Positions 1 to 11,600 of a stretch of 64,000 nucleotides of DNA are shown piece by piece. A model generated the notes under the pieces. It saw nothing but the letters and a program-made list of their open reading frames with translations, was not told the DNA's origin and made no database searches. This DNA comes from Perognathus longimembris pacificus (lineage: Eukaryota; Chordata; Mammalia; Rodentia; Heteromyidae): assembly GCF_023159225.1 (NCBI RefSeq), contig NC_063167.1:3460234-3524233 (forward strand). Reading direction: 5' to 3'. The translations under genes and the position numbers were made by a program. Numbering within the stretch: the stretch's first letter is position 1; each line of letters starts with the position of its first letter.

Positions 1-360
1 GCGGGACCGTGCTGCGGGCGCGGGGGCGGGGGGGGGGGGCCGCCGCTTCCTCCTCCCCCTCCCCTCCCCCCCGTCCGCCAAACCCACTCTCCTTGCCTTG
101 GGCAGTGTGCGAGGCCCGGGGAGGAGGGGGGGGGGGCCGCTTGATAAGAATTAAGTTGAGGATCCGCTCAGCCCCAGGTCGCCTCCCCACTACTGTAGAG
201 GGGGTGCACATCCGCGCCGTCCTCGGTTCCCTTTCTGGGGGACCCATGCAGTCACTGTGCCGCCGGCTCCTCCCGGGCACCCACCCACCCACCCTCCCGT
301 CCCCGGCGCACAGCGTGGGCGGCCTGAGATATTTGCGGCGTTCCGGGAGCGCTGGGCTAG
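1..360. promoter_or_regulatory. CpG-rich segment, possible alternative KCNAB2 promoter
   Basis: The window opens in very GC-rich sequence with many CpG dinucleotides and G or C runs, unlike the CpG-poor sequence after about 1100. It lies upstream of and in the same orientation as KCNAB2, a gene known to use several first exons. I see no TATA box and no first exon that could be confirmed. An alternative reading is simply a GC-rich intronic patch. Confidence 0.35.
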
Positions 361-1839
361 CAGGTGGTCCTCGTGGTAGAGGGAAGTTTCCCGAGCCAGG
401 CCCGCCCGGCTTCCTCCCGCAGCGACCTTGGCTCAGGCGGGCACAGAGCAGTCCGCTTCCCCACCGCGGCCTGCCAGACTGTCTTGTTCCCCTCCACTGG
501 GGCTCCGTGCTCCTCCTCGTTCTCTATTCCCTGAGTCCCACGGGGAAGATCCGAGTGTCCGGGACAGGACCTCCCTGCCCTTCCCTGCCTCCATGGTCCC
601 CACCTGCAGCCTGGCTCAGGTGCCCTAAGATGGAAGAGGAGGGGCCCGGCTTTTAGGAGGGGCCCTGGGCGGTGGCCTGGCCGTTGAGGACCCAGAGCCC
701 GGGGCCCTTCGCTCCTGCGCAGGGGCTCCCGGGAGAAAGGAGGTCTCTGCCGCCCATGGCTGAGCAGGCTGGAAGGGCCGGTAAAGAGCTCCGCTTTCAA
801 AGCAGGAGCCAGGGGCTGTTCTGCCTCTCAGTGGCCTGAAGCCGTCTCCGCACAGAGGGCTCTAGGAATGCAGGAGGAGAGCGGCCTGGGTCCGGACCTG
901 GCCCTGGTGCCAACTCAGAAAGTATTGAGAGTGCCTCCCCCGTGGGCACGTAAACCTCCCTGGAGCCCACGCCGGGAAGGTGAGGGGTGGAGGATCCGCG
1001 ACTAAGTGACACCCCGGGGTCCTGTGTCTGCGCTCCCAACACCGGGTCACCACCCCGCCCCACCCCCGACCCCGCCCTGTGGACCTTGCGGGGCCTCCGG
1101 GGTGAAGGGCTTTTGTCCCCAGCCTCCATTTGGTGAGGATGACCCAGAATAGAATTGCGTGTGGAGAAGTTCTGGGGTTTCCATCTTTGGTTGAGTGAGG
1201 GGTCTAAATCTAGGCGTGAATATGCATGTGAGACCGATAGTGGTTTAGATACTTACAGTAACTTGGAAGTCAGTCCAAGAGTCAGCCAATCAAAGAGTTA
1301 ATAGTGAGTCTGTTTCTGCACACAGCAATCACTGTGAAGGAATTCCTTCCTAAAACTCATGGAAGGGTGACCTCCAAAAGCCAGCGTGCTCCAGATGTGT
1401 GTGTGTGCACACATGATGCACACGTATGTACGCATCTATGCATGTACACAGCAGAGGCAGAGAGCGAGACCGGGAGGGGAAGAGCCGGCAGCCCGGGGAC
1501 GGTGGTTCAGATTCGCCTTCAGCACTTGTAGCCCCAAGAGCTCATCTCTGCAGAGAAAGAGCAGACAGATCCTCGCCCGTGGTGCACAAGCAGCCGGGAG
1601 GTTAGGACAGGGCAGACCATTGAGCAGATGAAGGGGTTCAGAGACCTTTGAACCGCTTGAGGGGTTCAGAGGGTCCTGTTGGTCTGGTGAGGAAGTTGCG
1701 GCAGAGCAGAACAGCTCCCTCCTGGAAGACAGGAAGCAGAGCGGAGACAGGAAGTAGCCGGGGCAGGACCTAGCCCCCAGGCCACCCCCCCCCAACTTCC
1801 TCTAACAGGCCCCGCAGCCTGCCTTTCACCACCGACCTC

Positions 1840-2045
1840 CCCACAATGCTGTCAGATTATGAATCCATCAAGGAATTAAACCACTGATTAGATCAGAGCA
1901 TCTCTGCAAACGCCCCAACAGACACACCCGGAGGTGCGCCTCATTAATCAGCCAGGCAACTGTCAGTCCCGTCACGGTGATAGCCGAGATTAACCATCAC
2001 GGCGTGGCTTGTTCTGAGTGACAGCTGAGCTGGCGCTAAGGGGGA
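1840..2045. promoter_or_regulatory. Candidate conserved noncoding element
   Basis: A 200-bp island of moderate GC in a GC-rich intron, with clustered homeodomain-like cores (TGATTAGATC, TTAATCAG, GATTAA), a MEIS-like TGACAG next to an E-box CAGCTG, and no repeat similarity. That composition is typical of intronic enhancers. This is inference; no alignment was possible. Confidence 0.35.
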
Positions 2046-2425
2046 AACACCTGTCTCTCTCACGTCTCAAACCCCCGGCCAAGGCAGGGCTGCCCGCCCC
2101 ACACCTGCTCCAGTTTTTGTCCTCTGATCAGATGGCTGAAATGAAATGCACTAAACTCTATTTCTAAAGAAGCTGTAACTTCCTGGTGGCTTCTAGTTTT
2201 AATCCTTTGCAAGACCGGGGTGCAGTATTTAGGGGTGCCGGGCAGCCTGGGGCCGTGGGAGCCCCTGCCGCTCTCCTCTGGCAAGGTTAGGTAGCCATTT
2301 TTCTGAACCCAGGCAGAGACCTGAGACCAACCAGCAAAGACCAACAACATTTGAGTTTGGAGATTTGGGCCAACTAATTTAACATGATGCTGTTTTGATT
2401 AGGAAAAAGAAATCATTTGATGAAG

Positions 2426-2626
2426 TGAGGCGGCTCACGCCTGTAATCCCAGCTGCTCGGGAGGCTGAGAGCTGAGGCACACATTCGGAGCCAACTCAGG
2501 CAGGAAAAGTTGTCTGACTCTCCAATTAACCATCAGAAAGCCGGAAGAGCTATAGATCAAGCGGTGGAACTCCAGCCTTGAGTGAAAAAGCGGAGGGAAG
2601 GAGCCCGGGCCCTGTGGTCCAGATCC
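2426..2626 (+). mobile_element. Dimeric SINE, B1-like head plus tRNA-like tail (type A)
   Basis: The left half begins with the 7SL/B1-like phrase GGCTCACGCCTGTAATCCC followed by GGGAGGCTGAG. The right half carries a degenerate tRNA-like stretch and a weak GAACTCCAG. Diverged copy, same strand as KCNAB2. Confidence 0.8.
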
Positions 2627-2681
2627 AGTTTAGGAAGGGAAAGAAAAGAAAGATGCCTAGACGAGCTGATGTTTGACTCTT

Positions 2682-2889
2682 TTTTTTTTTGTTTTTTTGC
2701 CAGTCCTGGGCCTTGAACTCAGGACCTGAGCACTGTCCCTGGCTTCTTTTTGCTCAAGGCTAGCACTCTGCCACTTGAGCCACAGCACCACTTCTGGCCA
2801 TTTTCTGTATATGTGGTGCTGGGGAATTGAACCCATGGCTTCATGTATACGAGGCAAGCGCTCTTGCCACTAGGCCACATTCCCGGCCC
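2682..2889 (-). mobile_element. ID-headed dimeric SINE (type B)
   Basis: Read on the minus strand it starts GGCCGGGAATGTGGCCTAGTG, resembling an ID/tRNA head, then continues into the right half shared with type A, ending in poly(A) (the T run from 2682). Imperfect 10-bp direct repeats (TTTGACTCTT at 2672 and TTTGAGTCTT at 2890) look like a target-site duplication. Confidence 0.85.
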
Positions 2890-3700
2890 TTTGAGTCTTG
2901 AAAGTTGAGCAGCAGCAGTCCCGTCTGAGCTGACCTGTGGCGCTCCCCGCCCCCTTGCATCGAGAGAGCTCCCGGCCTGGAGGAGCCCTGTCCCTTCTCA
3001 TCCCTTCTCCAGAAGCCTGGAAGCAGATGGCAGAACGAATACCATCACTTTAACGGGGGAAACAAGCCGAGCAGGGTAATTCCAGCACCGTGCAGTGTCC
3101 TAGTTCTGTTCAAGTATTCCTGTGGGTGGTGGGTGGAGGAGCCGCGCGCCCCGGGCCCCTAGCCAGCACCAGAAACAGCTCAGAGCCTTTGGGGACGCAA
3201 GGCCGCCTTGTGCCAGCCACACCCAGACGATGAAACTCGAGAGCAGGGCGAGGGTTGCTCTCCTCCCCGGCTGGCGGGAGACAGGTGTCCCTGCCCTCAG
3301 CCGCGGACGCAGACGGGCTCACTCGGTGCTCATGTCCTCACCTGTCTCCCCCACAGACCTCTGAGGCTCTGAGGCCGAGGCCTAGCCCCAGCACTATGCT
3401 TTTGACCAAGGAAAACTGCAATCGGGAAATTGCTGCCCGCGGCCACTCAGGCAGGAGTTTTTGCAGAGACAGAGGCCCAGCCTCCCTACCAGAGGCCTGA
3501 ACTTATCTAGGCCAGGCCCAGAGGGCCCAGGGCCCTGCACACGCCCTGACATGGCGAACAGGGCTGTGATGGCATTGGCATCTGAGTGTTTCAGGGAAGA
3601 AGGCCTAGAGTCTTCAGAGGGGCTTGCTGATCCAGAGCTTCGAGCCTTGCTGGGTTTCCCATGTCGTCTGGGAAACTTGGGCACGTCCCACCAGTTACCT

Positions 3701-3988
3701 GTTTTGTTCTGTTTGCTGGTACTGGGGCTTGAACTCAGAGCCTGGTCGCTGTCCCTTAGCTCTTTTTGCTCTAGGCAGGTACTCTCCCATTTGATCCTAC
3801 GCTTCTTCTGGCTTTCTGATCGATAATTGGAGATGGGCGTTGTACGGATTTTCTGCCCAGGTTGGCTTCTTATTGGAGATTAGAGTCTCACAGACTTTCC
3901 TGCCTGGGCTGCCTTTGAACCTCAATCCTCAGATCTCAGCCTCCTGAGTAGCTAGGATCACAGGCGTGAGCCGCTGTGTCCAGCCAGT
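3701..3988 (-). mobile_element. Type A SINE, minus strand, diverged
   Basis: Plus strand shows the reverse of the type A element: TACTGGGGCTTGAACTCAG at the left and TCTCAGCCTCCTGAGTAGC followed by CAGGCGTGAGCC at the right. It is longer than other copies because the middle segment is duplicated. Confidence 0.8.
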
Positions 3989-5625
3989 TACTTCCTACCC
4001 AGAATGGAGGAAATCTTTCCTACTCAGTAGACCCTGCACCCATGGAATGTACATATAATAAAGTCAGGTCTTCCGTCCATCTGTCCCGGGCACACGTGGC
4101 GGGGGTTGGCATACGCACACAAGACTCTGGGCACCGAGATCAAGTCACTGGCTGAAAAGAAGAAGTAAAAGCCAGAAAGCTCATCTCCCTTTGTAACACG
4201 GTTGTACTAAAGCCCCCGATTTGCCCCTTGTCTGTACTGTACAAGGAAAAGGGCTTTGCCCCCATCCTGTGCCGCCTCTCTGAGAGCCTTTCTCCCGCGT
4301 CCTGTGCTGTCCCGCGGGGTGCCTGCCCCTTTGGGAAAGGAGACACGCGTGTCCGTGTCCTGCGGCCCGCTCCCCTGCACTGGCGTCATCTCGTCCTTCC
4401 AGCCGCAGGGAAGGTTTGAGTCCTGGCTGGAGAGCCGCCCGGGGCTCCGCCTGGAAGAGAAATCTGCGGCTTTTAAGTTCTCGTTTAGAGAGGGGGGAAA
4501 AAATCCTCCTGTGGGAGGAATCAGCTGGACTGACTTTAACAGGAACTTTTTCAGGGACGCTGCACCGTTTAAAACTGCCTTGGGTTGGGTGCCCCACGTG
4601 TGGTTGCTTGCACGCTGTTTAGGGAGGTTCTGCTCACACCCCTTCCACGAGCGCTAGGGGTCCAGGGAAGACCCGGCAGGGGGCTGGCGGCGGGAATCGC
4701 CCACTCCGCGGGAGGTCAGCGTGGGCCTGAAGCGTGGGGGCGCTCCCTGCCGCCTTCCCGGGGGCCAGACCGCGTGGAGTCATCTGAGGATGGGACAAAG
4801 ACTCGGGGAGCCTCGGGGTGCCGGGTCCCGAGGGAGGACCGTAGCCCTTGGCGCCCCGCTGACCCCCATCGTGCGGTGAGAAGCACCGTGCAGGTCCTGG
4901 GGACGGCCGCTGCCCCTCACGAGGCTGTGACACCCCCGCCACGTGCCAGCTTCACCGCCCGTCAGGCCACGCCCATGTCACCCACAGATAGGACTGGGGG
5001 GGGCGCAGCGGGCCTGCTCCCCACTTCCTGCTCAGGGCCCGCATGAATCGAGCACCTGAGCCGTGAGGACCCGTGGACCCCCCCCAGCCTCCCGAGGGTG
5101 CCAGGGATGGTTCCAGGCCTGGGGGGGCTCTGGAGGACACCCCACCATGGACCCCTCAGGGCCTTCAGTGTAGCCAGGCAGCCGTGTCTGGTCAGGATGG
5201 CGCCCACCTCGCTCAGGCACTGAACTGTCCCCCAAACGCGCCCAGCCCTGAGCCCTGGGGCCCGGGTGGAGGAGGGCTGACCCCCCACCCAGCTCTCCAG
5301 GGGGAGTCGTGGCCCACAAAGCCACAAGTGTGACGAAGAACTTAGCCTGGGACCCCGCAGACATACAGACCCACGTCAGGCCCACTGCAGCCCATACAAG
5401 ATGGCGGCCCTGGGCCTGTGCCCTCGCGTCGGCGCTGCGCTCATGCCGGCTCAGCACGTGGCCAAGCCCAGGGTGGCCCGGGGAGACGGTGTGTCACCCC
5501 AGGGCAGGCAGAGGCCGGTGGGGGAACAGACAAGGGGGGGCGTCCCAGCTGAGCCCAGCTAGTGGCATCTGGTCCCCATGTTGAAGACTCAAATGAGGCT
5601 TGTGTGTTTCCTTTTTCTCCCCCAG

Positions 5626-5669
5626 GAACCTGGGCAAGTCTGGCCTGCGGGTCTCCTGCCTGGGGCTTG
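5626..5669 (+). CDS. KCNAB2: KCNAB2 coding exon (residues 40-55)
   Basis: Begins after CCCCCAG; its first base completes Arg40. Encodes [14 protein letters not shown] plus the first base of Gly55, then GTGAGT. This opens the TIM barrel where beta isoforms with different N-termini converge. Confidence 0.95.
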
Positions 5670-8600
5670 GTGAGTATGGAGTCTTTCACGACCTTGGACG
5701 CAAGGGGCTATGGGAGGGCCAGAGCCCGGGATTTGGGAGGCTGGGTTGCCATGGTAACCAGGAGGCAGGCAGGGAGGGGTGGACAGGGCAGCCGCCTTGG
5801 CACACTGTCTACACCCAGCCCCAAGCCCATAGCCGAAGGCCCCAGCGTTTCCCAGCCCTAGGCATGCTGGGAAAACTTGTGGGTTCAGCCTCCCAGCGAG
5901 AGCCTCCCCAGGAAAGACCTCTCTCCAGGCATGACCTCTGTCCTCAGAGGAGTGCAAAACAGGCCCTCAGGCCTCGACACCCCCACCCATCCTCCCAACA
6001 ACAGCAAGGACCTTGCCTGGAATCCTTGTGCCCGTGGGTGCAAGGGGTCCCTGGACGAGGAGCCCGGTCAGCGGTGCCTTTCCGAGGACCCAGCCCTCCT
6101 GGGCTTGCAGCCACTGTCCACCCTAAAGCCTCCCGCCTCCTCAGTGTGGAGGCTTGCCCTGAGCAGTCAGACTGCAGAGCCCCGAGCTGGCCGTTCCCCT
6201 CCCCCGTCCCCGGCCCCGTCCCGGCCCCCCCCCCCCCCCCCCCGCTCGGCCCTACGGCCTGAGGCTTGAGCGCCCTAGGGGCAGAGCTGGCTTGACTCTG
6301 TGTGCTTCCTTCTAGGAACATGGGTAACCTTCGGAGGCCAGATCACGGACGAGGTAAGACGGGGCTCCCCGGACCCGGCATCCAGTTTACCCCTGGCCCC
6401 GGGGCCAGCGTGGCTCGCAGAAGCCGCCCTCCTGTTTGTGGAGGATGCTCTGCCCCGTGGGCCCAGCAGGCAAAACAGACCAAGAGAGAGGCTCTAGCTG
6501 ATGCCGTCGCCTTGCCGGCCTCTGTGTCCTAAAGTAACCCCTCCACCCTCCCTGACACTTGGGGTCCTCGGTGTGTGGTAGCTGTGCCACGGTTCACCCA
6601 GGCCCAGATCGCCCCTGCACTGGACCTGCGAGTGCAAAACGCCGGCACGCGCCCGAGGTGGGTGTTTGGGTGCAGCCTCTGCAGCCCTTACAGAGATGCT
6701 GAGTGGGCCGATGTCCTTCCAGGCTCCCAACCACCCCGTGCCCTGAGTCCCGCTGCCCACGTGCTCCCAACCACCCCGTGCCCAGAGTCCCGCTACCCAC
6801 GTGCTCCCAGCCACCCCATGTCCTGAGTCCCGCTGCCCACGTGCTCCCAGCCACCCCGTGCCCTGAGTCCCGCTGCCCACGTGCTCCCAACCACCCCGTG
6901 CCCTGAGTCCCGCTGCCCACGTGCTCCCAACCACCCCGTGCCCTGAGTCCCGCTGCCCACGTGCTCCCAGCCACCCCATGTCCTGAGTCCCGCTGCCCAC
7001 GTGCTCCCAGCCACCCCGTGCCCTGAGTCCCGCTGCCCACGTGCTCCCAACCACCCCGTGCCCTGAGTCCCGCTGCCCACGTGCTCCCAACCACCCCGTG
7101 CCCTGAGTCCCGCTGCCCACGTGCTCCCAACCACCCCATGCCCTGAGTCCCGCTGCCCAGGTGCTCCCAACCACCCCGTGCCCTGAGTCCCGCTGCCCAC
7201 GTGCTCCCAACCACCCCCTGCCCTGAGTCCCGCTGTCCGTGTGCAGCCGGCAGAGCTGCTGGGCCTCCGCACCACACCGTGGGGCTGCGAAGAGGACGCG
7301 GAGCGGGAGCCTTGCGGGGTCTCTGGGCAGGAGGGGGATGAATGTCCAGACAGGTTTCGCCCTAGACAGCGGGGGATGGGGACATCGGAAAGAGCCGTGC
7401 GTGGCTCCGAGAGCTCGGGGCACCCGCGCCAGATGTACAGTCACATGCGCCCAGTCGTCTGTTAGGAGAGTCGCATTTAAAAATTAATCGGTGAATTGAT
7501 TTGAGACCTTGTCAGCTGTAGTTACTCGGTTTTCAAAGATGAGTCTTGGCTTCCGTCAAAACGTAAATGCAACGTTGTTCCTTTTGTTTTTATATCCGTG
7601 GCTGATCTTACCACTCTTTGCTTCCTCCCCACCCACCCTCCCGTGTTCCGAGGACCGTGTTATGGTTGTGGGCTATTTTAGGGTGAAGTCAGGAATTTCT
7701 GAGGTGGGCCAAGGCCCTCCAGATGGGTTCTTTGCACTTAAGAGGAGAAATCAGAGCTGGGAGGCCGGTGTGGTTTGCTCTAAATAAGCGGTGCCTAACT
7801 GGGCTTCATTTCACTCTGTGTGTGTGTGTGTGTGTGCACGCGCATGCGCGCGCACACGCTAGCACTAGGGCTTGAACTCACTGGGCACTGTCACTCAGCT
7901 TTTTCCCTCAAGGTCGTTGCTCTACCACTTGAGTCACAGCTCCACTTCTGGCCTTTTGCTGGTTCATTGGAGACAAGAGTTTCATGGACTTTCCTGCTGG
8001 GGTTGGCTTCAGACTGTGATCCTCAGATCTCAGCCTCCTGGGTAGCTAGGTAGCAGGTGCCCCCCCCGCACCTGGCTCACGTCGCTTTTAATGTGGTGGA
8101 GGAGCCCATGAAAGGGTGTCGCTCGCAGACAGCACTGGTTGTGACACCGCTGTGACAGACACGAGCCATCCTGTCGGTGACGTCTGACATTCCCTGGTGT
8201 GACAAATCGGTCACAGCAGAGAACATTGACAAATGACCTCGTGGTAGCTGGGGTGGCCCACCCCCCGAGTCCCCCTCAGGGACACAGAGACAGGGATAAA
8301 GATATCGGAGGTCATCTCTAGATGACACCATGCTGGGAGGACAGAGGACAGATGTAACACGTGACAGTGTCACGGTTCTGAAAGATGGAGGCCGGCGAGA
8401 AATGACTGAGTCAGGGAGCAAGAATCCTTGCATTAAGTCCTACAATTGTCAAAAAAAAATCAATATGTTGGGTGTGAGTGGGCCTGGCTGCTGTCCAGTA
8501 GCGGAGGCCGGGGCTTAGCTCTCTGCGTGTGCCGCATGGGTGACAGCAGAGGCCGGGGCTTAGCTCTCTGCGTGTGCCGCATGGGTGACAGCAGAGGCCG

Positions 8601-11600
8601 GGGCTTTGCTCCCCGGGTGTGCCCGCGTGGGTGACAGCAGAGGCCGGGGCTTTGCTCCCCGGGTGTGCCCGCATGGGTGACAGCAGAGGCCGGGGCTTTG
8701 CTCCCCGGGTGTGCCCGCGTGAGTGACAGCAGAGGCCGGGGCTTTGCCCTCCGGGTGTGCCCGCCTGATTGAGCCGGCAAGGGCATCAGGACTATTAGGC
8801 ACTGCGTTTTCATTGTAAATTTTTAATCGAACACATGAAATGTAAAGTTGACCGTGTTAAGGGTCTGGTTCAGCAGCATTAAGTTTCTTCCCATTCCTGT
8901 ACAGCCTTCCCAACTGTTTCTGGCATTTGTTTTATCGCCCCATCACCCCTGCTAACCTAATCTACTTCCTGACTCTCTGGCCTGTTCTTGTAAATAAAGT
9001 TTTATTGGCACACGGCCGCGCCTTCGGTCACACTTTCGTGACTTGCGCTACGAAGGCCAAGCCGAGCACTAGAGAACGCCTGAACTGCAGTGTTTGGACC
9101 CTGCAGTGCCTGGTTCATTACAGGAAGGGAAAGGCATTCCCCTGCCCCTCCCCCCGCCCCATGTCCCCATCCTGGGATGTCACAGCCAATATCTGCAGGG
9201 CTGCTGGGCAGACAAAAACCTCAGCCCTGTCTTGTGCCACACCAGGGACGAATCGCCTTGTCCCTCCCGGTGAGGTAGAAGGACGCTGACGGTGTCGGTA
9301 ACTCCGGGCTGCCCTGGTGAGAATCGGGCCTCCGAGCTGTGGGCTCACGCTGCTGCTCACGGGAGCACGGGCCTGCCACACACAGGCGTTCAGGTCGAGG
9401 GGGGACAAGGGTGCTGCAAGAGCATCTCACCCAGTGCTCTACCAGCACTGTTCCAGCCCACAGAGACCCAGCCACCCCTGAGTGCCACGGCTCTGAGGGG
9501 CCCGTAGGACGGCGAGGTGACCGCGTGTCCCTCGGGCGGGGCGGGGCGGGGCTGACTGGGAGTGGCCTCTGCTGTCGTCGCCTGGGATTGCTTCTTACCC
9601 CAGTTCTGGAGCTCTGACCCTGGAAAGAACCAGAGTCACATAGTAGAGGTTCAGTTAAACAAGCTAGGACGTGGGACCCGTGAGAACAAATACAAACGGC
9701 GTCTACTGAGGCCTGAACGTGAGCACTGCCGTTCTATGGGGAAAACACACAGGGGCACCGGAGACCCCCAAACCACAGCAGTGCACAGAGAGAACACGCG
9801 GCCCTGGACCCTCCCGTGTCCATAGTCTCCCCGTGTGCTGTTCAGGCGTCATGGGGGTCACAGTTAAATCATGGGGGGGGGGCGCTAGGGCGGGCTCCCC
9901 ATCCTCAGGGTGGTGCTGGTCTTTGATGGCCTGGGGGGTCTGCCAACCTCAGGGCGGGCCAGGCATGTGCGGGTGATCGTCCTCTGGGGTCCACACTGTG
10001 AGGAATCAGGGTGAGGAGACCTTCAGGGGCGGGCATGGCAGGGCCAGCCGCATCCAGGACGTGGGAGGTGGCGGGAGTGGCCATCGGGGGGCCACCATCT
10101 CCCCCGCTAGAGGATGGCTGCCTTTTGGTTCATGTTCGGTGGGCAGCACCGCTGTCTGTCACAGCAGAACAGGCCAAACAAGCGCTTCGGAGGCTGAGTC
10201 CTCAGACAGTTCTAGAGGCCAACCTGTGAGCTCCGGGTTGCGGGGCTGAGGTCGGAGGCGGCCTTGCTGGCCTCCTTGGCTTCCGCCAGCCGCTGATCAC
10301 CTCACTGGCTCCCATCTCTGCGGCGTGGGGGGCAGCTCCTCCTGTGCAGTTGCAGGCAGGCCCCCCGGTTCCCAGATTCCCTGTTGGAGTTTTCTCACGG
10401 CGCGCGGGCTCGCCTTCCTGGCAGCCCAAGGGGAAAGACCTGGTCAACAGCTAGCGTGGATTGGTAGCCGCTCCCTGGGTGCCACTGACTGCGGAAGGTG
10501 ATACTGCAGTCCCACACGGCCACAGAGAAGTCCGTGAGACTTAGACACAGCACAGAGCTGAAGACACAGGCGCACGCCCTGCGCCCGCGGCTCACGCCTG
10601 TGATCTTAGCTACTCAGGAGGCGGAGATCTGAGGATCGGGGTTCAAAACCCGCCTGGGCAGGAAAGTCCATGAGACTCTTATCCCCAGTAAACTTCACCG
10701 GAAGCACAGCTGTGGCTCCGTGGTAGAGTGCTAGCCTTCAGCTCTGGGACAGTGCCCAGGCCATGAGTTCAAGCCCCAGGACCAGGAAAAACGCATGCAT
10801 CCTACCAAGATGTATCTCAGTCCTGCAGGGGGTGCAGGGGTGCCCTGGTGCTGCCACAGCCCTGCGCCTGGCTGGGTGGCCTCAAACAACAGGGCTTGAC
10901 CCTCCCACGGGTCCAGAGGCCACCGGCGTCGTGAGAGCTCTGGCCTCCCCAAGTTCTGAGGGCCCCGTCTGCCTTCCAGTGATGGCTGGCCTCCCTGGCC
11001 CGCAGGCTCCCCCTCCCCCCCCCCCCCCGCTCTGTCCTCCGGGGCCTCTGTACCCGTGTCTCTCCTTCTGAGGGTCTCAGGCCTCCGCTCGCCGCCACGC
11101 ACCCACCCTGGGGCAACAGGACATCACCTTGACTGACAAAGACCCTGCGTCCAAATCAGGTCACCTCCTAGTACATTCTGGGGGGATGCTATTCAGTGTA
11201 GCATGAGGCCTTCCCTCTGTCATAACTCCTGTAACACTGGTGGTCTCTAATCTCAAGAAATGAATAGGCTGTCTTCATCCATTTTGCCTTCTTTGCTCTT
11301 CGCAAAGGACGTATTCTGAGAGATTGCCTTCCCGGCCCCCAGGTTGGGAGGAGGGAGGGAGAGGAGCCCCGGAGGCCTCCTGGGCCGGGGGGGGGGGGGG
11401 TGTGGTGTGTGGGGGGGGATGCCCTGGGCCCTCGGGGCCCTCCCGACGGCTGGCAGGACAGTGCAGAACGCAAAGCACTCCTGTTTTCTCATTTCAGATG
11501 GCAGAGCAGCTCATGACCCTGGCCTACGACAATGGCATCAACTTGTTTGATACTGCAGAAGTCTATGCAGCTGGCAAGTACGTGTCACACACTCAGCACA

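Larger units (their letters stand above)
1..5625 (+). other. KCNAB2: KCNAB2 5' intronic sequence without recognised coding exon
   Basis: I looked for the exons encoding the N-terminal 39 residues of KCNAB2 (a start MYPES and an end RQLQFYR) and found neither, so they lie upstream of the window. The stretch holds the CpG-rich start, an AT-richer candidate conserved element (1840-2045), SINEs at 2426-2626, 2682-2889 and 3701-3988, and otherwise unremarkable GC-rich sequence. The open frames here have no recognisable family. Confidence 0.7.
6354..11497 (+). other. KCNAB2: KCNAB2 intron between residue 67 and 68 exons
   Basis: A 5.1-kb intron. It holds a 40-bp minisatellite (6723-7240), an AT-richer candidate element (7465-7610), a TG run (7817-7855), SINEs (7858-8080, 10578-10792), a 46-bp minisatellite (8500-8762) and a hAT-like fossil (8988-9125). 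Between 9130 and 10575 I see only GC-rich single-copy sequence, including GC-box-like GGGGCGGGG repeats at 9536-9553. Confidence 0.8.

Noticed and set aside
1..5625. KCNAB2 first coding exon (MYPES...)
   Set aside because: Searched for by eye in all frames; neither the start nor the RQLQFYR end with a donor is present.
6494..7444. 316-residue minus-strand Gly/Trp repeat frame
   Set aside because: By-product of the 40-bp minisatellite in a KCNAB2 intron.
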